Origin: Curtobacterium sp. 9128
GTDB taxonomy: Bacteria; Actinomycetota; Actinomycetes; Actinomycetales; Microbacteriaceae
DNA length: 64,000 bases
Assembly: GCF_900086645.1 (NCBI RefSeq)
Contig: NZ_LT576451.1
Coordinates: forward strand, 2,666,001 to 2,730,000
Reading direction: 5' to 3'
Positions within the stretch are counted from its first letter, which is position 1, and every line of letters begins with the position of its first letter. A program made the position numbers and the translations under genes. The notes beneath the pieces are model-generated. The model was not told where the DNA came from and made no database searches. It was given only the letters and a program-made list of their open reading frames with translations. Below are positions 1 to 9,785 of this stretch, piece after piece.

Positions 1-225
1 CTCGTACAGAGCGATCACGTCGGCGAAGGACGCTCCTCGGCGGAACCCATCGAGCCGACGTCCGTCCTCGACCCGCCGGAACGGGTACCAGTAGCCACTC
101 AACCGGTAGTAGTTGACCCGAGCGAGCCACGTCAGCGCCTGCTGGGGATCGTCGACGATCAGCCCGCGATCGAGCAACTGCTGGAGCTGCTGTTCGTACG
201 ATCTGAACTGCTTCGGCGCCCCCAT
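1..225 (-). CDS. Abi_2 / AbiF-AbiD family abortive-infection protein, N-terminal part only
   Basis: The first 75 codons read without a stop to the window edge, so the gene is cut off by the window, not broken. The ATG at 225 has a strong ribosome binding site (GGGGAGG, six bases upstream). The N-terminus contains YEQQLQQLLDRG, then NYYRLSGYWYPFR at about residues 40-52, which is the hallmark of the Abi_2 family (AbiD/AbiF). Family members act in abortive phage infection and are HEPN-type ribonuclease candidates. The Rx4-6H catalytic motif would lie further downstream and cannot be seen here. A counted stretch (61-120) is 63% GC, lower than most neighbours, in line with an acquired defence gene. 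A short structured RNA precedes it. Family assignment is confident; phage defence as its role is inference. Confidence 0.85.
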   Translation of the reverse strand, partial: MGAPKQFRSYEQQLQQLLDRGLIVDDPQQALTWLARVNYYRLSGYWYPFRRVEDGRRLDGFRRGASFADVIALYE

Positions 226-243
226 CCGTCGCCTCCCCGGCCG

Positions 244-290
244 AAAAAAGGACCGGCCCTGGACCTGCGAGCAGGCGGAACCGGTCTTGT
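244..290 (-). ncRNA. Short hairpin RNA / terminator upstream of the Abi gene (abiF-RNA-like)
   Basis: On the minus strand GACCGGUUC (286-278) pairs with GGGCCGGUC (259-251). Inside it GCCUG (276-272) pairs with CAGGU (267-263) around a CUCG tetraloop. Six U residues follow (249-244). This would make an RNA of about 45 nt ending in an intrinsic terminator, placed between rsmB and the Abi ribosome binding site. Conserved 'abiF motif' RNAs upstream of AbiF genes are known from comparative genomics (recalled from the literature, not searched). Position and tetraloop fit, but membership in that class is untested. It could equally be just the terminator of the fmt-rsmB operon. Confidence 0.5.
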
Positions 291-296
291 GCAGCC

Positions 297-326
297 AACA
301 TATCACCCGGGCTGCACGGGGTGCAA
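297..326 (-). promoter_or_regulatory. Putative promoter of the short RNA upstream of the Abi gene
   Basis: TTGCAC (326-321) and TATGTT (302-297) are separated by 18 bp and start five bases after the rsmB stop codon. Both resemble sigma-70-type elements, and the predicted start near 290 sits just before the hairpin RNA. No experimental support. Confidence 0.4.
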
Positions 327-330
327 CCCG

Positions 331-1830
331 TCAGGCGACGCGACGGAACAGCGCGATGAACATCGCGTCCGTGCCGATGCGGTGCGGCCAGAGCTGCGCC
401 GTCATGCCGTCGGGGACCTGCGGATCACGCGCGGCCACCGACCGCACGACCGACGCCGTGTCGACCTGCTCGAGCACCCCGCCGTGCCGTGCCATCAGCG
501 CGTCGACCTGCCCGCGTGTCTCTGCCAGGTGCGGCGAGCACGTCACGTACGCCAGGGTCCCGCCGGGTGCCAGCACCCGGACCGCCGCGTCGAGCAGCTC
601 GGCCTGCAGCGCCGCGAGCTCCTGCACGTCCTCCGGTACCTTCCGCCAGCGTGCCTCCGGCCGCCGGCGCAACGCACCGAGTCCGGTGCACGGCGCATCG
701 AGGAGCACGCGGTCGAACGTCACGCCGGAGCCGTCGAGCCCGTACCGCCGGCCGTCTCCCTCGACGACGGTGACCGTGTCGCCGAACCCCGCGAGGGCCT
801 GCTTCACGAGTCCGACACGCGTTGGCACGAGTTCGTTGGCCACGAGCGTCGCGCCGCCCTGCGCAGCCTCGGCGGCGAGCAGCGCGGCCTTGCCGCCTGG
901 TCCGGCGCACAGGTCGAGCCAGCGCTCCCCCGCGCGGACCGCCGACGCCCGGCTCAGTGCCAGCGCGGCGAGCTGCGAGCCCTCGTCCTGCACCCGCAGT
1001 CGCCCGGCCGCGACCCCGGGCACGCGGGCGGGATCGCCGGTGACGCCGCGGATCCCGACGGGCGACACCGGCAGGGCGTCGGCGTCCGTCACGACCTGGG
1101 ACACCGGCACGGGAGGCTCGGCACCGTCCGCGTCGTCGGCCTCCGGTTCGTCCGTGGCCGGTTCCACCGCGGTGGTCGCGGTGGCGAGGTCGTCCTCCGT
1201 CGCGAGACCGGGCAGCGCGGCGAGCTGCACACGGGGTGCGACGTCGTCCGCCGCGAGCAACGCCACGAGTTCGTCGCGGGAGCGCTCGGCGGCGAGGGCG
1301 TCGCGGAGCGCCGACACGACCCAGGTCGGGTGCGACCACCTGGTCGCGAGGAGGGCGTCCCCGGACAGCCCGCGGGTGATCTCGGCGTCCCACTCGTCCG
1401 GCGTCTTCGCGGCGACCTTGCGCAGGACGGCGTTCACGAAGCCCGTGGCACGGCGGGCACCGACCTCGCGGGCGAGCTCGACCGTCGCGGACACCGCGGC
1501 GTGCACCGGGGTGCGCATCGCGAGGAGCTGATGGACGCCGAGGCGCATGACGTCGAGCACGTCCGCCTCGATGTTCACGACCCGCCGTCCCGAAGCCGCT
1601 TCCACGATGGCGTCGTACCGGCCGATCATCCGGATCGTGCCGTACGTCAGCTCGGTGGCGAACCCGGCGTCGCGAGCGGAGAGCGCGGCTCGGCGGATAC
1701 GGGTCGGGAGGAGCAGGTTCGCGTAGGCGTCGTCGACCTGCACGGCGCGGATGACGTCGAACGCGACGCGGCGTGCGCTCGGTCCGCGGACGGTGCGCGC
1801 CGGTTGCTGGTGCTGCTGGTGGGGGCTCAT
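331..1830 (-). CDS. rsmB: 16S rRNA m5C967 methyltransferase RsmB
   Basis: This 499-aa protein has the two-part RsmB layout. A helical NusB-like RNA-binding domain lies at about residues 18-150, and a Rossmann methyltransferase domain at about 275-499. The SAM loop LDLCAGPGGK (306-314) and the two cysteines typical of RNA m5C methyltransferases (DAPCTG at 378-383, TCSP at 430-433) are intact. An acidic, low-complexity linker (about 211-245) separates the domains and makes the protein longer than the roughly 430-aa E. coli enzyme. It methylates C967 of 16S rRNA in the cytoplasm. Its ATG overlaps the fmt stop as ATGA, so the two are translated as a pair. Confidence 0.95.
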   Translation of the reverse strand: MSPHQQHQQPARTVRGPSARRVAFDVIRAVQVDDAYANLLLPTRIRRAALSARDAGFATELTYGTIRMIGRYDAIVEAASGRRVVNIEADVLDVMRLGVHQLLAMRTPVHAAVSATVELAREVGARRATGFVNAVLRKVAAKTPDEWDAEITRGLSGDALLATRWSHPTWVVSALRDALAAERSRDELVALLAADDVAPRVQLAALPGLATEDDLATATTAVEPATDEPEADDADGAEPPVPVSQVVTDADALPVSPVGIRGVTGDPARVPGVAAGRLRVQDEGSQLAALALSRASAVRAGERWLDLCAGPGGKAALLAAEAAQGGATLVANELVPTRVGLVKQALAGFGDTVTVVEGDGRRYGLDGSGVTFDRVLLDAPCTGLGALRRRPEARWRKVPEDVQELAALQAELLDAAVRVLAPGGTLAYVTCSPHLAETRGQVDALMARHGGVLEQVDTASVVRSVAARDPQVPDGMTAQLWPHRIGTDAMFIALFRRVA

Positions 1831-2759
1831 GCGAGGGTCTTCCCGTCGAGTTCGCCGAGCCCGCGGGCCCAGGCGGCGGCGTCCATCGCCTTCTTGCCCG
1901 CCGGCTGGACCTCGGTGAGCACCAGCGGACCGTCACCGGTCCCGACGAACAGCCGACCGCCCTGGACGGCCAGCGCGCCGGGGGCGAGCGACGGGGCGGG
2001 GTCTCCCGGGCCTCCCGACCGTGCCACGCGGAGCAGCTTGACGCGCGTCTCCCCCAGGTACGCGAACGCTCCTGGTTCCGGCGTCACGCCGCGGATGCGG
2101 GCGTGCACGGCGGAGGCGGGCTCGGCGAAGTCGATCCGGCCGTCCTCGATCGTGGTCTTCGGAGCGACGGTCGGCTCGCCGACCTGCTCGGTGGCGGTGG
2201 CGGTCCCGGCGGCGATGCCCTCGACGACGCGGGCGACGACCGCTGCGCCCGTCTCGGCCATCGCGGCGAGGACCTCGCCCGACGTGGCCTCCGGTCCGAT
2301 GACGAATGGTTCGGCGGCGAAGACCGGCCCGGCGTCGAGCGCCTCGACGAGCTGGAACACGGTCGCGGCGGTCGTCGTGTCCCCCGCCATGACGGCACGC
2401 TGCACCGGGGCCGCGCCGCGGTACGCCGGCAGGTCGGAGAAGTGCAGGTTGATCCAGCCGTGCCGCGGCGCGTCGAGCGCCGGACGGCGGAGCAGCGCGC
2501 CGTAGGCGACGATGACGCCGAGGTCGACGTCGAGGTCGACGAGCTGCCGGGTGACGTCGTCGTCGACGCGGGACGCCTCGATGACGGGGAGTCCGAGCTC
2601 CTCGGCGACCCGCGCCACCGGGGTCGGGGCGAGCACGCGCTTCCGGCCCTGCGGCGTCGGCGGACGCGTCAGCACCGCGGCGATCTCGTGGTCGGAGGCC
2701 GCGAGCCGGCGGAGGGTGGGGACGGCCGCAGCGGGGCTGCCGGCGACGACGAGACGCAT
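1827..2759 (-). CDS. fmt: Methionyl-tRNA formyltransferase
   Basis: A 310-aa enzyme that formylates initiator Met-tRNA with 10-formyl-tetrahydrofolate. The catalytic triad known from E. coli Fmt can be placed at N104 and H106 (INLHFSDLP, then AYRGAAPVQ) and D142 (LDAGPV). The N-terminal formyltransferase fold begins at MRLVVAGSPAAA and a C-terminal OB-like domain follows. I chose the ATG at 2759 because GGGAGG lies nine bases upstream and the upstream reading frame lacks family sequence. It starts 20 bases after the kbl stop and overlaps rsmB, so tdh-kbl-fmt-rsmB may be one transcript. Confidence 0.95.
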   Translation of the reverse strand: MRLVVAGSPAAAVPTLRRLAASDHEIAAVLTRPPTPQGRKRVLAPTPVARVAEELGLPVIEASRVDDDVTRQLVDLDVDLGVIVAYGALLRRPALDAPRHGWINLHFSDLPAYRGAAPVQRAVMAGDTTTAATVFQLVEALDAGPVFAAEPFVIGPEATSGEVLAAMAETGAAVVARVVEGIAAGTATATEQVGEPTVAPKTTIEDGRIDFAEPASAVHARIRGVTPEPGAFAYLGETRVKLLRVARSGGPGDPAPSLAPGALAVQGGRLFVGTGDGPLVLTEVQPAGKKAMDAAAWARGLGELDGKTLA

Positions 2760-2779
2760 GGGTTCGATCCTCCCATGCC

Positions 2780-3963
<1,184 letters not shown>

Positions 3964-3964
<1 letters not shown>

Positions 3965-5016
3965 CAGTGCTCCGTCCAGTCGATGACGACCTTGCCGCCG
4001 TCTGCGGTCGCTGCCGCGTCGAATGCCTGCTCCCACGCGTCCGCGGGGAACCGTGCCGTCACGAGTGACCCGATGCGGTCACGCAGCGCCGTGCTCGTCT
4101 GCAGCATCGAGCTCATGGCCTGCCAGGTCTCGAACATCTCGCGGCCGTAGATGCCCTTCACGGTGAGCATGTGCGTCACGACGAGTCCCCAGTCGACGGC
4201 GATCGTGCTCGACGGCAGGCCGAGCATCGCGATCCGACCGCCGTGGTTCATGTTCGCGACCATCGAGGGCAGTGCGTCCGGCGCTCCGGACATCTCGAAG
4301 CCGACGTCGAACCCCTCGCGCATGCCGAGGTCGTGCTGCGCCGCTCGGATCGCCTCGGCACCGCCGGCCCGGACGTCGACCGCGGCGTCGGCGCCCATCT
4401 CCGTCGCCATCGCCAGGCGGTTCGCGCTGACGTCCGTCCCCACCACGAACCGGGCTCCGGCGTGCCGGGCGACCGCGATCGCCATGAGGCCGATCGGTCC
4501 GCACCCCGTCACGAGCACGTCCTCGCCGACGACCGGGAAGGCCAAAGCGGTGTGCACGGCGTTCCCGAGCGGGTCGAACAGCGCGCCGACCTCCGGCTCG
4601 ATCGTCTCGTGGTGGACCCAGACGTTCGCGCCGGGGAGCGTCAGGTACTCGGCGAAGGCGCCGTCCCGCTGCACGCCGAGACCCTTCGTGCGGATGCACA
4701 TCTGACGGCGACCGGCGCGGCAGTTCCGGCAGGTGCCGCACACGATGTGCCCCTCTCCGGAGACCTGGTCCCCGACCGAGACGTCCCGGACGGCGGCGCC
4801 CACCTCGACGACCTCGCCGAAGAACTCGTGCCCGGGGACCAACGGCGCGGTGACGGCGGAGGCTGCCCAGTCGTCCCATCGTCTGATGTGCAGGTCGGTG
4901 CCGCAGATGCCGGTCCGGAGCACCCGGATCAGGACCTCGTCCTCGGTGGGGACCGGCACGGGACGGTCGACCATGACCAGTCCCGGGGCGGCATCGGGCT
5001 TGTACAGCGCTCGCAT
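3964..5016 (-). CDS. tdh: L-threonine 3-dehydrogenase
   Basis: A 350-aa zinc-dependent medium-chain dehydrogenase that oxidises threonine to 2-amino-3-oxobutyrate with NAD+. Catalytic zinc ligands are visible as C38 ([10 protein letters not shown]) and H63-E64 (PGHEFFGEV). The structural zinc site is C93, C96, C99 and C107. A Rossmann glycine motif follows ([12 protein letters not shown]). The ATG at 5016 is preceded by GAGGTG at a good distance; an upstream in-frame ATG at 5073 would add 19 unrelated residues. The product is passed to Kbl, whose gene overlaps by one base. The 300-bp upstream region holds palindromic repeats that could be operators or just extragenic repeats. Confidence 0.95.
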
Positions 5017-5125
5017 GGCGTTCACCTCGTCGTGAATGTCGTCTGGCGGCGACTCGTGGTCACCGCCCTTCACCCTGGCACAGGTCGCGGCGGGGTTGCG
5101 GCGGTCGCGGGGTGTCGACTCGGAA

Positions 5126-5161
5126 CGACACGACCGCTGTCGTACGACAGCGAGGTCGTCG
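5126..5161. repeat. Direct repeat copy 1 with perfect 16-bp palindrome
   Basis: GCTGTCGTACGACAGC at 5136-5151 is a perfect palindrome inside a 36-bp unit that recurs 73 bp further on with four mismatches. It could be a dimeric-repressor operator for tdh-kbl or a REP-like extragenic palindrome. Confidence 0.75.
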
Positions 5162-5198
5162 CTTGTTGCACACGCGCACAGTTCTTCCCTGCAAGCAG

Positions 5199-5234
5199 CG
5201 ACACGAGCGTTGTCGTACGACAGCGGCGTCGTCG
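5199..5234. repeat. Direct repeat copy 2 with near-perfect palindrome
   Basis: GTTGTCGTACGACAGC at 5209-5224 matches copy 1 except at one base, and the flanks CGACACGA and GTCGTCG are shared. A half-copy core TCGTACGA recurs at 5232-5239. Confidence 0.75.
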
Positions 5235-5236
5235 TA

Positions 5237-5278
5237 CGAGGTCGGCGCGAGAAGTTGTCACGCGAGGTCGGCGCGAGA
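5237..5278. repeat. Short tandem direct repeat
   Basis: CGAGGTCGGCGCGAGA occurs at 5237-5252 and again at 5263-5278, separated by ten bases. It lies directly next to the palindromic repeats and 42 bases before the priA stop codon. Confidence 0.65.
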
Positions 5279-5319
5279 CGTCGTGGCGCGCGGGCGCGGG
5301 CGCGACCACCCGCCGCGCG

Positions 5320-7299
5320 TCACACCTCGGAGAAGGGCTCGGCGTCGTCGAGCCGCGCGCGGAGCGCAGGAGCCGCACGCCGCTTCTCGCCGCCAGGGAG
5401 CACCCGGCGGGTCGAGGAGCGCCGGATGACCTCGGCCTTGAGCGTCGCCGCGACCTCGGTGCCGTGCGCGTACGGGAAGCGCACGATCGCGCGGACCGTG
5501 CCGGGGACCGGGTCGTCGACGGGCACGGGACCGAGCACGGGACCGACCGGGGCGTCGCCGAGCGCCTCGACCGCCGCGGTCACCGCCTGCTCCGTCCCGG
5601 TCAGCGTCGCCACCCGGACGGCCGGCGGGAAGAGCAGCTCGCGGCGGTCGACGAGCTCGTCGTGCGCGGGACCGTCGAGCTGCCACAGGGCCATCGCGGT
5701 CGCGAGACGGCCACCGATGCCGACCAGGTAGACCTCGGTACCCGGTGCGCCCTTCGCGGCGGCGTTCGTCCAGAAGCGCAGCACTTCCTCCTGCACGCGG
5801 AGGCCCTCCCGCGCGAGCATGCGTTCGCCGTCGAGCAGCAGCACGCAGGCGTACCCACCCGGTGTCGACGGTTCCGCTCCCCGCGTCGCGACGACCACCG
5901 CGGGTCTCGCGGGGACCTCGTCGATCGGTCGTGACCCGTCCGCGACGATGATCCGGGTGCCGGGGAACGCCCGACCGAGTTCGTCCGCGGTGCGCTGGGC
6001 ACCCTGACCGACGGGCTTCAACTTGCCCCCACCGCACGTCGGGCAGCGGTACCCGACCGCGAGGGCACCGCAGAAGCGGCACTGCGGGACGGCACCGTGC
6101 GTCGGGCTGCCGAGCGGGCCGCCGCACACCCGGCAGTGCGCCCGCTCGCCGCAGTCGGCGCAGACGAGCCCGGTGCCGAAGCCCGGGTTCGCGACCTGCA
6201 CGAGCACCGGGCCCGTCCGGCTGGCCTCTCGTGCGGCACGCCACGCGCTGCTCGGGATCCGGGCCTGGGCGGCCGGACCGTCGGCGTTCACCTGCTGTGC
6301 GGTCGGGATGACGTTCGGCACGGGCTGGCGGTACGGCACGACGTCCTCGAGCCACTGCAGCTCGACGAGCCGCTGGACGTCGGTGCTCCTGGCGTGTGCG
6401 GCGAACAGCAGTGCGGCGCCGGACTGCGCCGCCCGGACGAGGGCGACGTCGCGCGTGTGCACGTAGGGCGCTCGCGGCTCGATGAAGGACTGGTCGCCGT
6501 CGTCCCACATCGCGATCAGCCCGAGGTCGTCGGCGGGCGCGTACATCGCCGTCCGGTTCCCGATCGCCACCACCGGGTGCGTCCGCGCCTGCAAGAGCGC
6601 CTTCGCGCGCTGACCGTTCGTCTGCTTGGCGTCGAACCGGACCACCCGTTCGACGGGGACGAGCGCGTGCAGCGCCCGTTCCAGGTCCATCACGTCGCGG
6701 AAGTCCGGGACCGCGATCACGGCCGACCGCTCGGTGGCGAGGGTCCGTGCTGCGGCCTGCGCGAGCGTCGCGGCCCAGCCGGGGACCCACACCGGTTCGT
6801 CGGCGGACCCCAGGTCGACGGGGTGTGGCACCGCTGCGACCGCCGCACGGCCGCCCTTCGCCAGGACGCCCTCCAGCACGCCGTCCCCGTAGCCCGTCAC
6901 GGTCGGGGCGACCACCGTGGGTGGCACCGCGGACGTGTCCCGCGCGAGCCAGGCCTTCTCGGCCCGGACCTGCCGCGTCGGCACGGCCAGGCGCAACACG
7001 TCCGATGCCACCCCGGCTGCCCGGTCGGACACCGCGCGCGCGAGCTTCCAGATCTCCGGCGCGAGCACCGGCACCGGGCTGACGAGCGTCTCGATCGCGC
7101 TGAGCTCTCCCGGGTAGCCGCCCTCGTGCAGCACCTCGACGACGTACGCGTCGGACATCCGTGCCCCGGTGCGCAGTGGCACCTTCACGCGGACCCCCGG
7201 CACGCAGTCGTCCTCGAGCTCAGCCGGCACCCGGTAGTCGAACAGACGGTCGAGCTGCGGGAGCGGCGAGTCGAGGACGACGCGCGCGACGGTGGTCAC
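5320..7299 (-). CDS. priA: PriA-like primosome protein without helicase motifs
   Basis: A 659-aa homologue of replication restart protein PriA. The N-terminal DNA 3'-end-binding domain (about 1-110) and the eight-cysteine double zinc module (C380, C383, C389, C392, C407, C410, C419, C422) are intact. The helicase core is eroded. No GxGKT Walker A motif is present in the expected region (about 140-200), and the DEEH box is WDDGD (265-269). Actinobacterial PriA proteins are known to lack these motifs, so this looks like lineage-wide loss, not a pseudogene. It starts with GTG at 7299, eight bases after the metK stop, with GAAGG as ribosome binding site. Confidence 0.9.
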   Translation of the reverse strand: MTTVARVVLDSPLPQLDRLFDYRVPAELEDDCVPGVRVKVPLRTGARMSDAYVVEVLHEGGYPGELSAIETLVSPVPVLAPEIWKLARAVSDRAAGVASDVLRLAVPTRQVRAEKAWLARDTSAVPPTVVAPTVTGYGDGVLEGVLAKGGRAAVAAVPHPVDLGSADEPVWVPGWAATLAQAAARTLATERSAVIAVPDFRDVMDLERALHALVPVERVVRFDAKQTNGQRAKALLQARTHPVVAIGNRTAMYAPADDLGLIAMWDDGDQSFIEPRAPYVHTRDVALVRAAQSGAALLFAAHARSTDVQRLVELQWLEDVVPYRQPVPNVIPTAQQVNADGPAAQARIPSSAWRAAREASRTGPVLVQVANPGFGTGLVCADCGERAHCRVCGGPLGSPTHGAVPQCRFCGALAVGYRCPTCGGGKLKPVGQGAQRTADELGRAFPGTRIIVADGSRPIDEVPARPAVVVATRGAEPSTPGGYACVLLLDGERMLAREGLRVQEEVLRFWTNAAAKGAPGTEVYLVGIGGRLATAMALWQLDGPAHDELVDRRELLFPPAVRVATLTGTEQAVTAAVEALGDAPVGPVLGPVPVDDPVPGTVRAIVRFPYAHGTEVAATLKAEVIRRSSTRRVLPGGEKRRAAPALRARLDDAEPFSEV

Positions 7300-7307
7300 G
7301 CGTGCCT

Positions 7308-8522
7308 TCAGACGGCGACGGAGACGAGTCCTGCCGCCTGGCGGAGTTCCTCGACGCGGTCGAGCTGCTCCCAGGTGAACCCGGGGAGCTCCCGGCCGAA
7401 GTGGCCGTACGTCGCGGTCTGCGCGTAGCGCGGCTTGAGCAGGTCGAGGTCACGGATGATCGCGGCCGGACGGAGGTCGAAGACCTGTCGGATGGCGGCT
7501 TCGATCGTGGCGTCGTCGACGTGCCCGGTGCCGAACGTCTCCACGTAGAGCCCGACGGGCTTCGCGCGGCCGATCGCGTAGGCGACCTGGACCTCCAGCC
7601 GGTCGGCGAGCCCGGCGGCGACGGCGTTCTTCGCGACCCAGCGCAGGGCGTAGGCAGCGGAGCGGTCGACCTTCGACGGGTCCTTGCCGCTGAACGCGCC
7701 ACCACCGTGCCGGGAGGCACCGCCGTACGTGTCCACGATCACCTTGCGGCCGGTGAGTCCGGCGTCGCCCTGGGGACCGCCGATCTCGAAGCGACCGGTC
7801 GGGTTCACGATGACCTCGACGTCTGACGAGTCGAGTTCCGACAGCGCCAGGACCGGTCGGATGACGTGCTCGGTGATCGCCGCGGTCAGTTCGTCGAGCG
7901 TGACGCTCGGCGAGTGCTGCGTCGACACGACGACGGTCTCGACGGTCTTCGGGACGACGCCGTCGTACCCGACGGTGACCTGGGTCTTGCCGTCGGGACG
8001 CAGGAACGGCAGTTCACCGGACTTGCGGACGGCGGCCAGGCGCTCGGCCAGCCGGTGTGCGAGCCAGATCGCGACGGGCATGTACTCGGGCGTCTCGTTC
8101 GTCGCGAAGCCGAACATGATGCCCTGGTCACCGGCGCCCTGGCGGTCGAGCGCGTCGACGCCGGCACCCGAGCGGGCGTCGAGCGACTCGTCGACGCCCT
8201 GCGCGATGTCCGGCGACTGCGCGCCGATGGAGACCTCGACACCACAGGTGTGGCCGTCGAAGCTCACCTCTGACGAGTTGTACCCGATGCCCGTGATGAC
8301 GTCGCGGACGATCTTCGGGATCTCGACGTAGCCCGACGTCGTGACCTCGCCCGCGACGTGCACGAGCCCGGTCGTCACCATCGTCTCGACGGCGACGCGC
8401 GCGTGCGGGTCCACCGCGAGGAGGGCGTCGAGGATGCTGTCCGAGATCTGGTCGCAGATCTTGTCTGGATGCCCCTCGGTGACCGACTCGGACGTGAAGA
8501 GGCGCAGGGTGCTGGACGTCAC
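7308..8522 (-). CDS. metK: S-adenosylmethionine synthetase
   Basis: A 404-aa enzyme forming SAM from methionine and ATP. It opens with [17 protein letters not shown], the N-terminal signature containing the ATP-site histidine. It also shows the central loop [12 protein letters not shown] and the phosphate-binding [16 protein letters not shown]. The GTG start at 8522 is five bases after the rpoZ stop and has only a weak ribosome binding site, so coupling to rpoZ translation is likely. I see no SAM riboswitch, which fits its place inside an operon. Confidence 0.97.
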   Translation of the reverse strand: MTSSTLRLFTSESVTEGHPDKICDQISDSILDALLAVDPHARVAVETMVTTGLVHVAGEVTTSGYVEIPKIVRDVITGIGYNSSEVSFDGHTCGVEVSIGAQSPDIAQGVDESLDARSGAGVDALDRQGAGDQGIMFGFATNETPEYMPVAIWLAHRLAERLAAVRKSGELPFLRPDGKTQVTVGYDGVVPKTVETVVVSTQHSPSVTLDELTAAITEHVIRPVLALSELDSSDVEVIVNPTGRFEIGGPQGDAGLTGRKVIVDTYGGASRHGGGAFSGKDPSKVDRSAAYALRWVAKNAVAAGLADRLEVQVAYAIGRAKPVGLYVETFGTGHVDDATIEAAIRQVFDLRPAAIIRDLDLLKPRYAQTATYGHFGRELPGFTWEQLDRVEELRQAAGLVSVAV

Positions 8523-8527
8523 CGGGG

Positions 8528-8794
8528 TCAGACGGTGGGCTGCGGCTGCTGCTTGGTGGCGGTGAGCTTGTCCTCGTTGATCTCGTGGAGGGCCACCGAC
8601 AGCGGCTTGTCGTCGATCGTGGAGTCGACGAGCGGACCGACGTTGTCGAAGAGCGAGCCCTCGTGCAGGTCGGCGTAGTAGTCGTTGATCTGGCGCGCGC
8701 GCTTCGACGCGAAGATGACGAGCGCGTACTTCGACTCGACCTTGGACAGCAGGTCGTCGATGGGCGGGTCGATGATGCCCTGGGGGTTGGCCAT
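8528..8794 (-). CDS. rpoZ: RNA polymerase omega subunit
   Basis: This 88-aa protein contains the omega core: [19 protein letters not shown], then [15 protein letters not shown]. Omega helps beta' folding and polymerase assembly. The ATG at 8794 is chosen because AGGAG lies six bases upstream. A longer reading to 8866 would add 24 residues unlike the family. It follows gmk after a 76-bp gap and precedes metK by five bases, giving an rpoZ-metK-priA unit. Confidence 0.93.
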   Translation of the reverse strand: MANPQGIIDPPIDDLLSKVESKYALVIFASKRARQINDYYADLHEGSLFDNVGPLVDSTIDDKPLSVALHEINEDKLTATKQQPQPTV

Positions 8795-8842
8795 GGTGTC
8801 TCCTGTCGACGGAAGTTCGGTCGCACCCGGCGGGGCGCAGTC

Positions 8843-8858
8843 GCGCCCGAACGGGCGC
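8843..8858. repeat. Small inverted repeat between gmk and rpoZ
   Basis: GCGCCCG and CGGGCGC are separated by two bases. It may be a weak terminator or attenuator between the pyrimidine/gmk unit and rpoZ. No U-tract follows. Confidence 0.4.
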
Positions 8859-8870
8859 AGTGGCACCCGG

Positions 8871-9785
8871 CTAGGGCGCAGTGAACAAGTCTACGACTTC
8901 CTGTGCCGCGGTGCTGACATCGGAGTTCACGATGCGCACGTCGAACTCGTCCTGCGCGGCGAGTTCGACCTTCGCGGTCTCGAGCCGACGGGCCTGTTCC
9001 TCTGCGGATTCCGTGCCGCGACCGATCAGCCGGCGGACGAGTTCGTCCCACGTCGGCGGCAGCAGGAACACGAGCACCGCCTCGGGCATGGCGTCACGGA
9101 CCTGCCGAGCGCCCTGCAGGTCGATCTCGAGCATCACCTTGTCGCCGGCGTCGAGCGCGCGGTCGATCGGCGGACGCGGGGTGCCGTATCGGTACGAGTT
9201 GTGCACGGTCGCCCACTCGAGGAGCTCGCGGTCCCGGATCATCCGGTCGAACTCGGCGTCGTCGACGAAGTAGTAGTGCACGCCGTCGACCTCGCCGGGA
9301 CGGGGCTTCCTCGTCGTCGCGGACACGCTGAGGTTCACCTCGGGGTACTGCTCGCGGATGTACGCGCTCACGGTGCCCTTGCCGACGGCGGTCGGACCCG
9401 CGAGCACGACGAGCTTCGACACGCCACGCTTGCGGCCACGCGCGACGAGCCAGTCCGACAGCGCGGTCCGCTGCCGGGTCCCGAGCCCGCCGAGGCGCTT
9501 CGACGGCGCGATCCGGAGCGTGCCCATGATCCCCTCGGCCCGCGCCGGACCGATCCCGCTCAGGCTGGTGAGGAGGTCACGGACGCGCAGGGACTTCTCG
9601 GCCGGTGCGTCCTCGTCGCTCCATGCGGTGCGCGCGACGTCGAGTGCCGACCGCTCCCCCGACGCGACGGCGGCCTTCACGGCGGCCCGGGCGCGACGCG
9701 CGGCGACCGCCGCACGTGCGGCCGCGACACGGTCCACCTCCGGTGGATTGCGGTGCGCGGGCAGCTGGCTGCGGTCGTCGGTCAT
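8871..9785 (-). CDS. gmk: Fusion of mIHF-like DNA-binding domain with guanylate kinase
   Basis: One 304-aa reading frame holds two actinobacterial functions. Residues about 20-115 match mycobacterial-type integration host factor, with the helix-two-turn-helix segment [17 protein letters not shown] and RLGGLGTRQ (about 74-105). Residues about 121-304 are guanylate kinase, with P-loop GPTAVGKGT (130-138), GMP-binding [14 protein letters not shown] (155-168) and [11 protein letters not shown]. In many actinobacteria mihF and gmk are separate neighbouring genes; here no stop or frameshift separates them. Guanylate kinase makes GDP from GMP, and mIHF bends DNA. The ATG at 9785 overlaps the pyrF stop (ATGA). 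Confidence 0.93.
   Translation of the reverse strand: MTDDRSQLPAHRNPPEVDRVAAARAAVAARRARAAVKAAVASGERSALDVARTAWSDEDAPAEKSLRVRDLLTSLSGIGPARAEGIMGTLRIAPSKRLGGLGTRQRTALSDWLVARGRKRGVSKLVVLAGPTAVGKGTVSAYIREQYPEVNLSVSATTRKPRPGEVDGVHYYFVDDAEFDRMIRDRELLEWATVHNSYRYGTPRPPIDRALDAGDKVMLEIDLQGARQVRDAMPEAVLVFLLPPTWDELVRRLIGRGTESAEEQARRLETAKVELAAQDEFDVRIVNSDVSTAAQEVVDLFTAP

Larger units (their letters stand above)
5017..5319. other. 303-bp gene-free region between priA and tdh
   Basis: No convincing open reading frame. It holds two 36-bp imperfect direct repeats, each centred on a palindrome, and a shorter 16-bp direct repeat (listed separately). The tdh-proximal 80 bp should carry the tdh promoter, but I could not pick a confident -10/-35 pair. 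Confidence 0.7.

Noticed and set aside
289-2505. 738-codon open frame on the plus strand
   Set aside because: Antisense to rsmB and fmt, arginine-rich nonsense composition.
7308-8870. SAM riboswitch for metK
   Set aside because: No recognisable SAM-I/SAM-II structure upstream; metK is internal to an operon starting before rpoZ.
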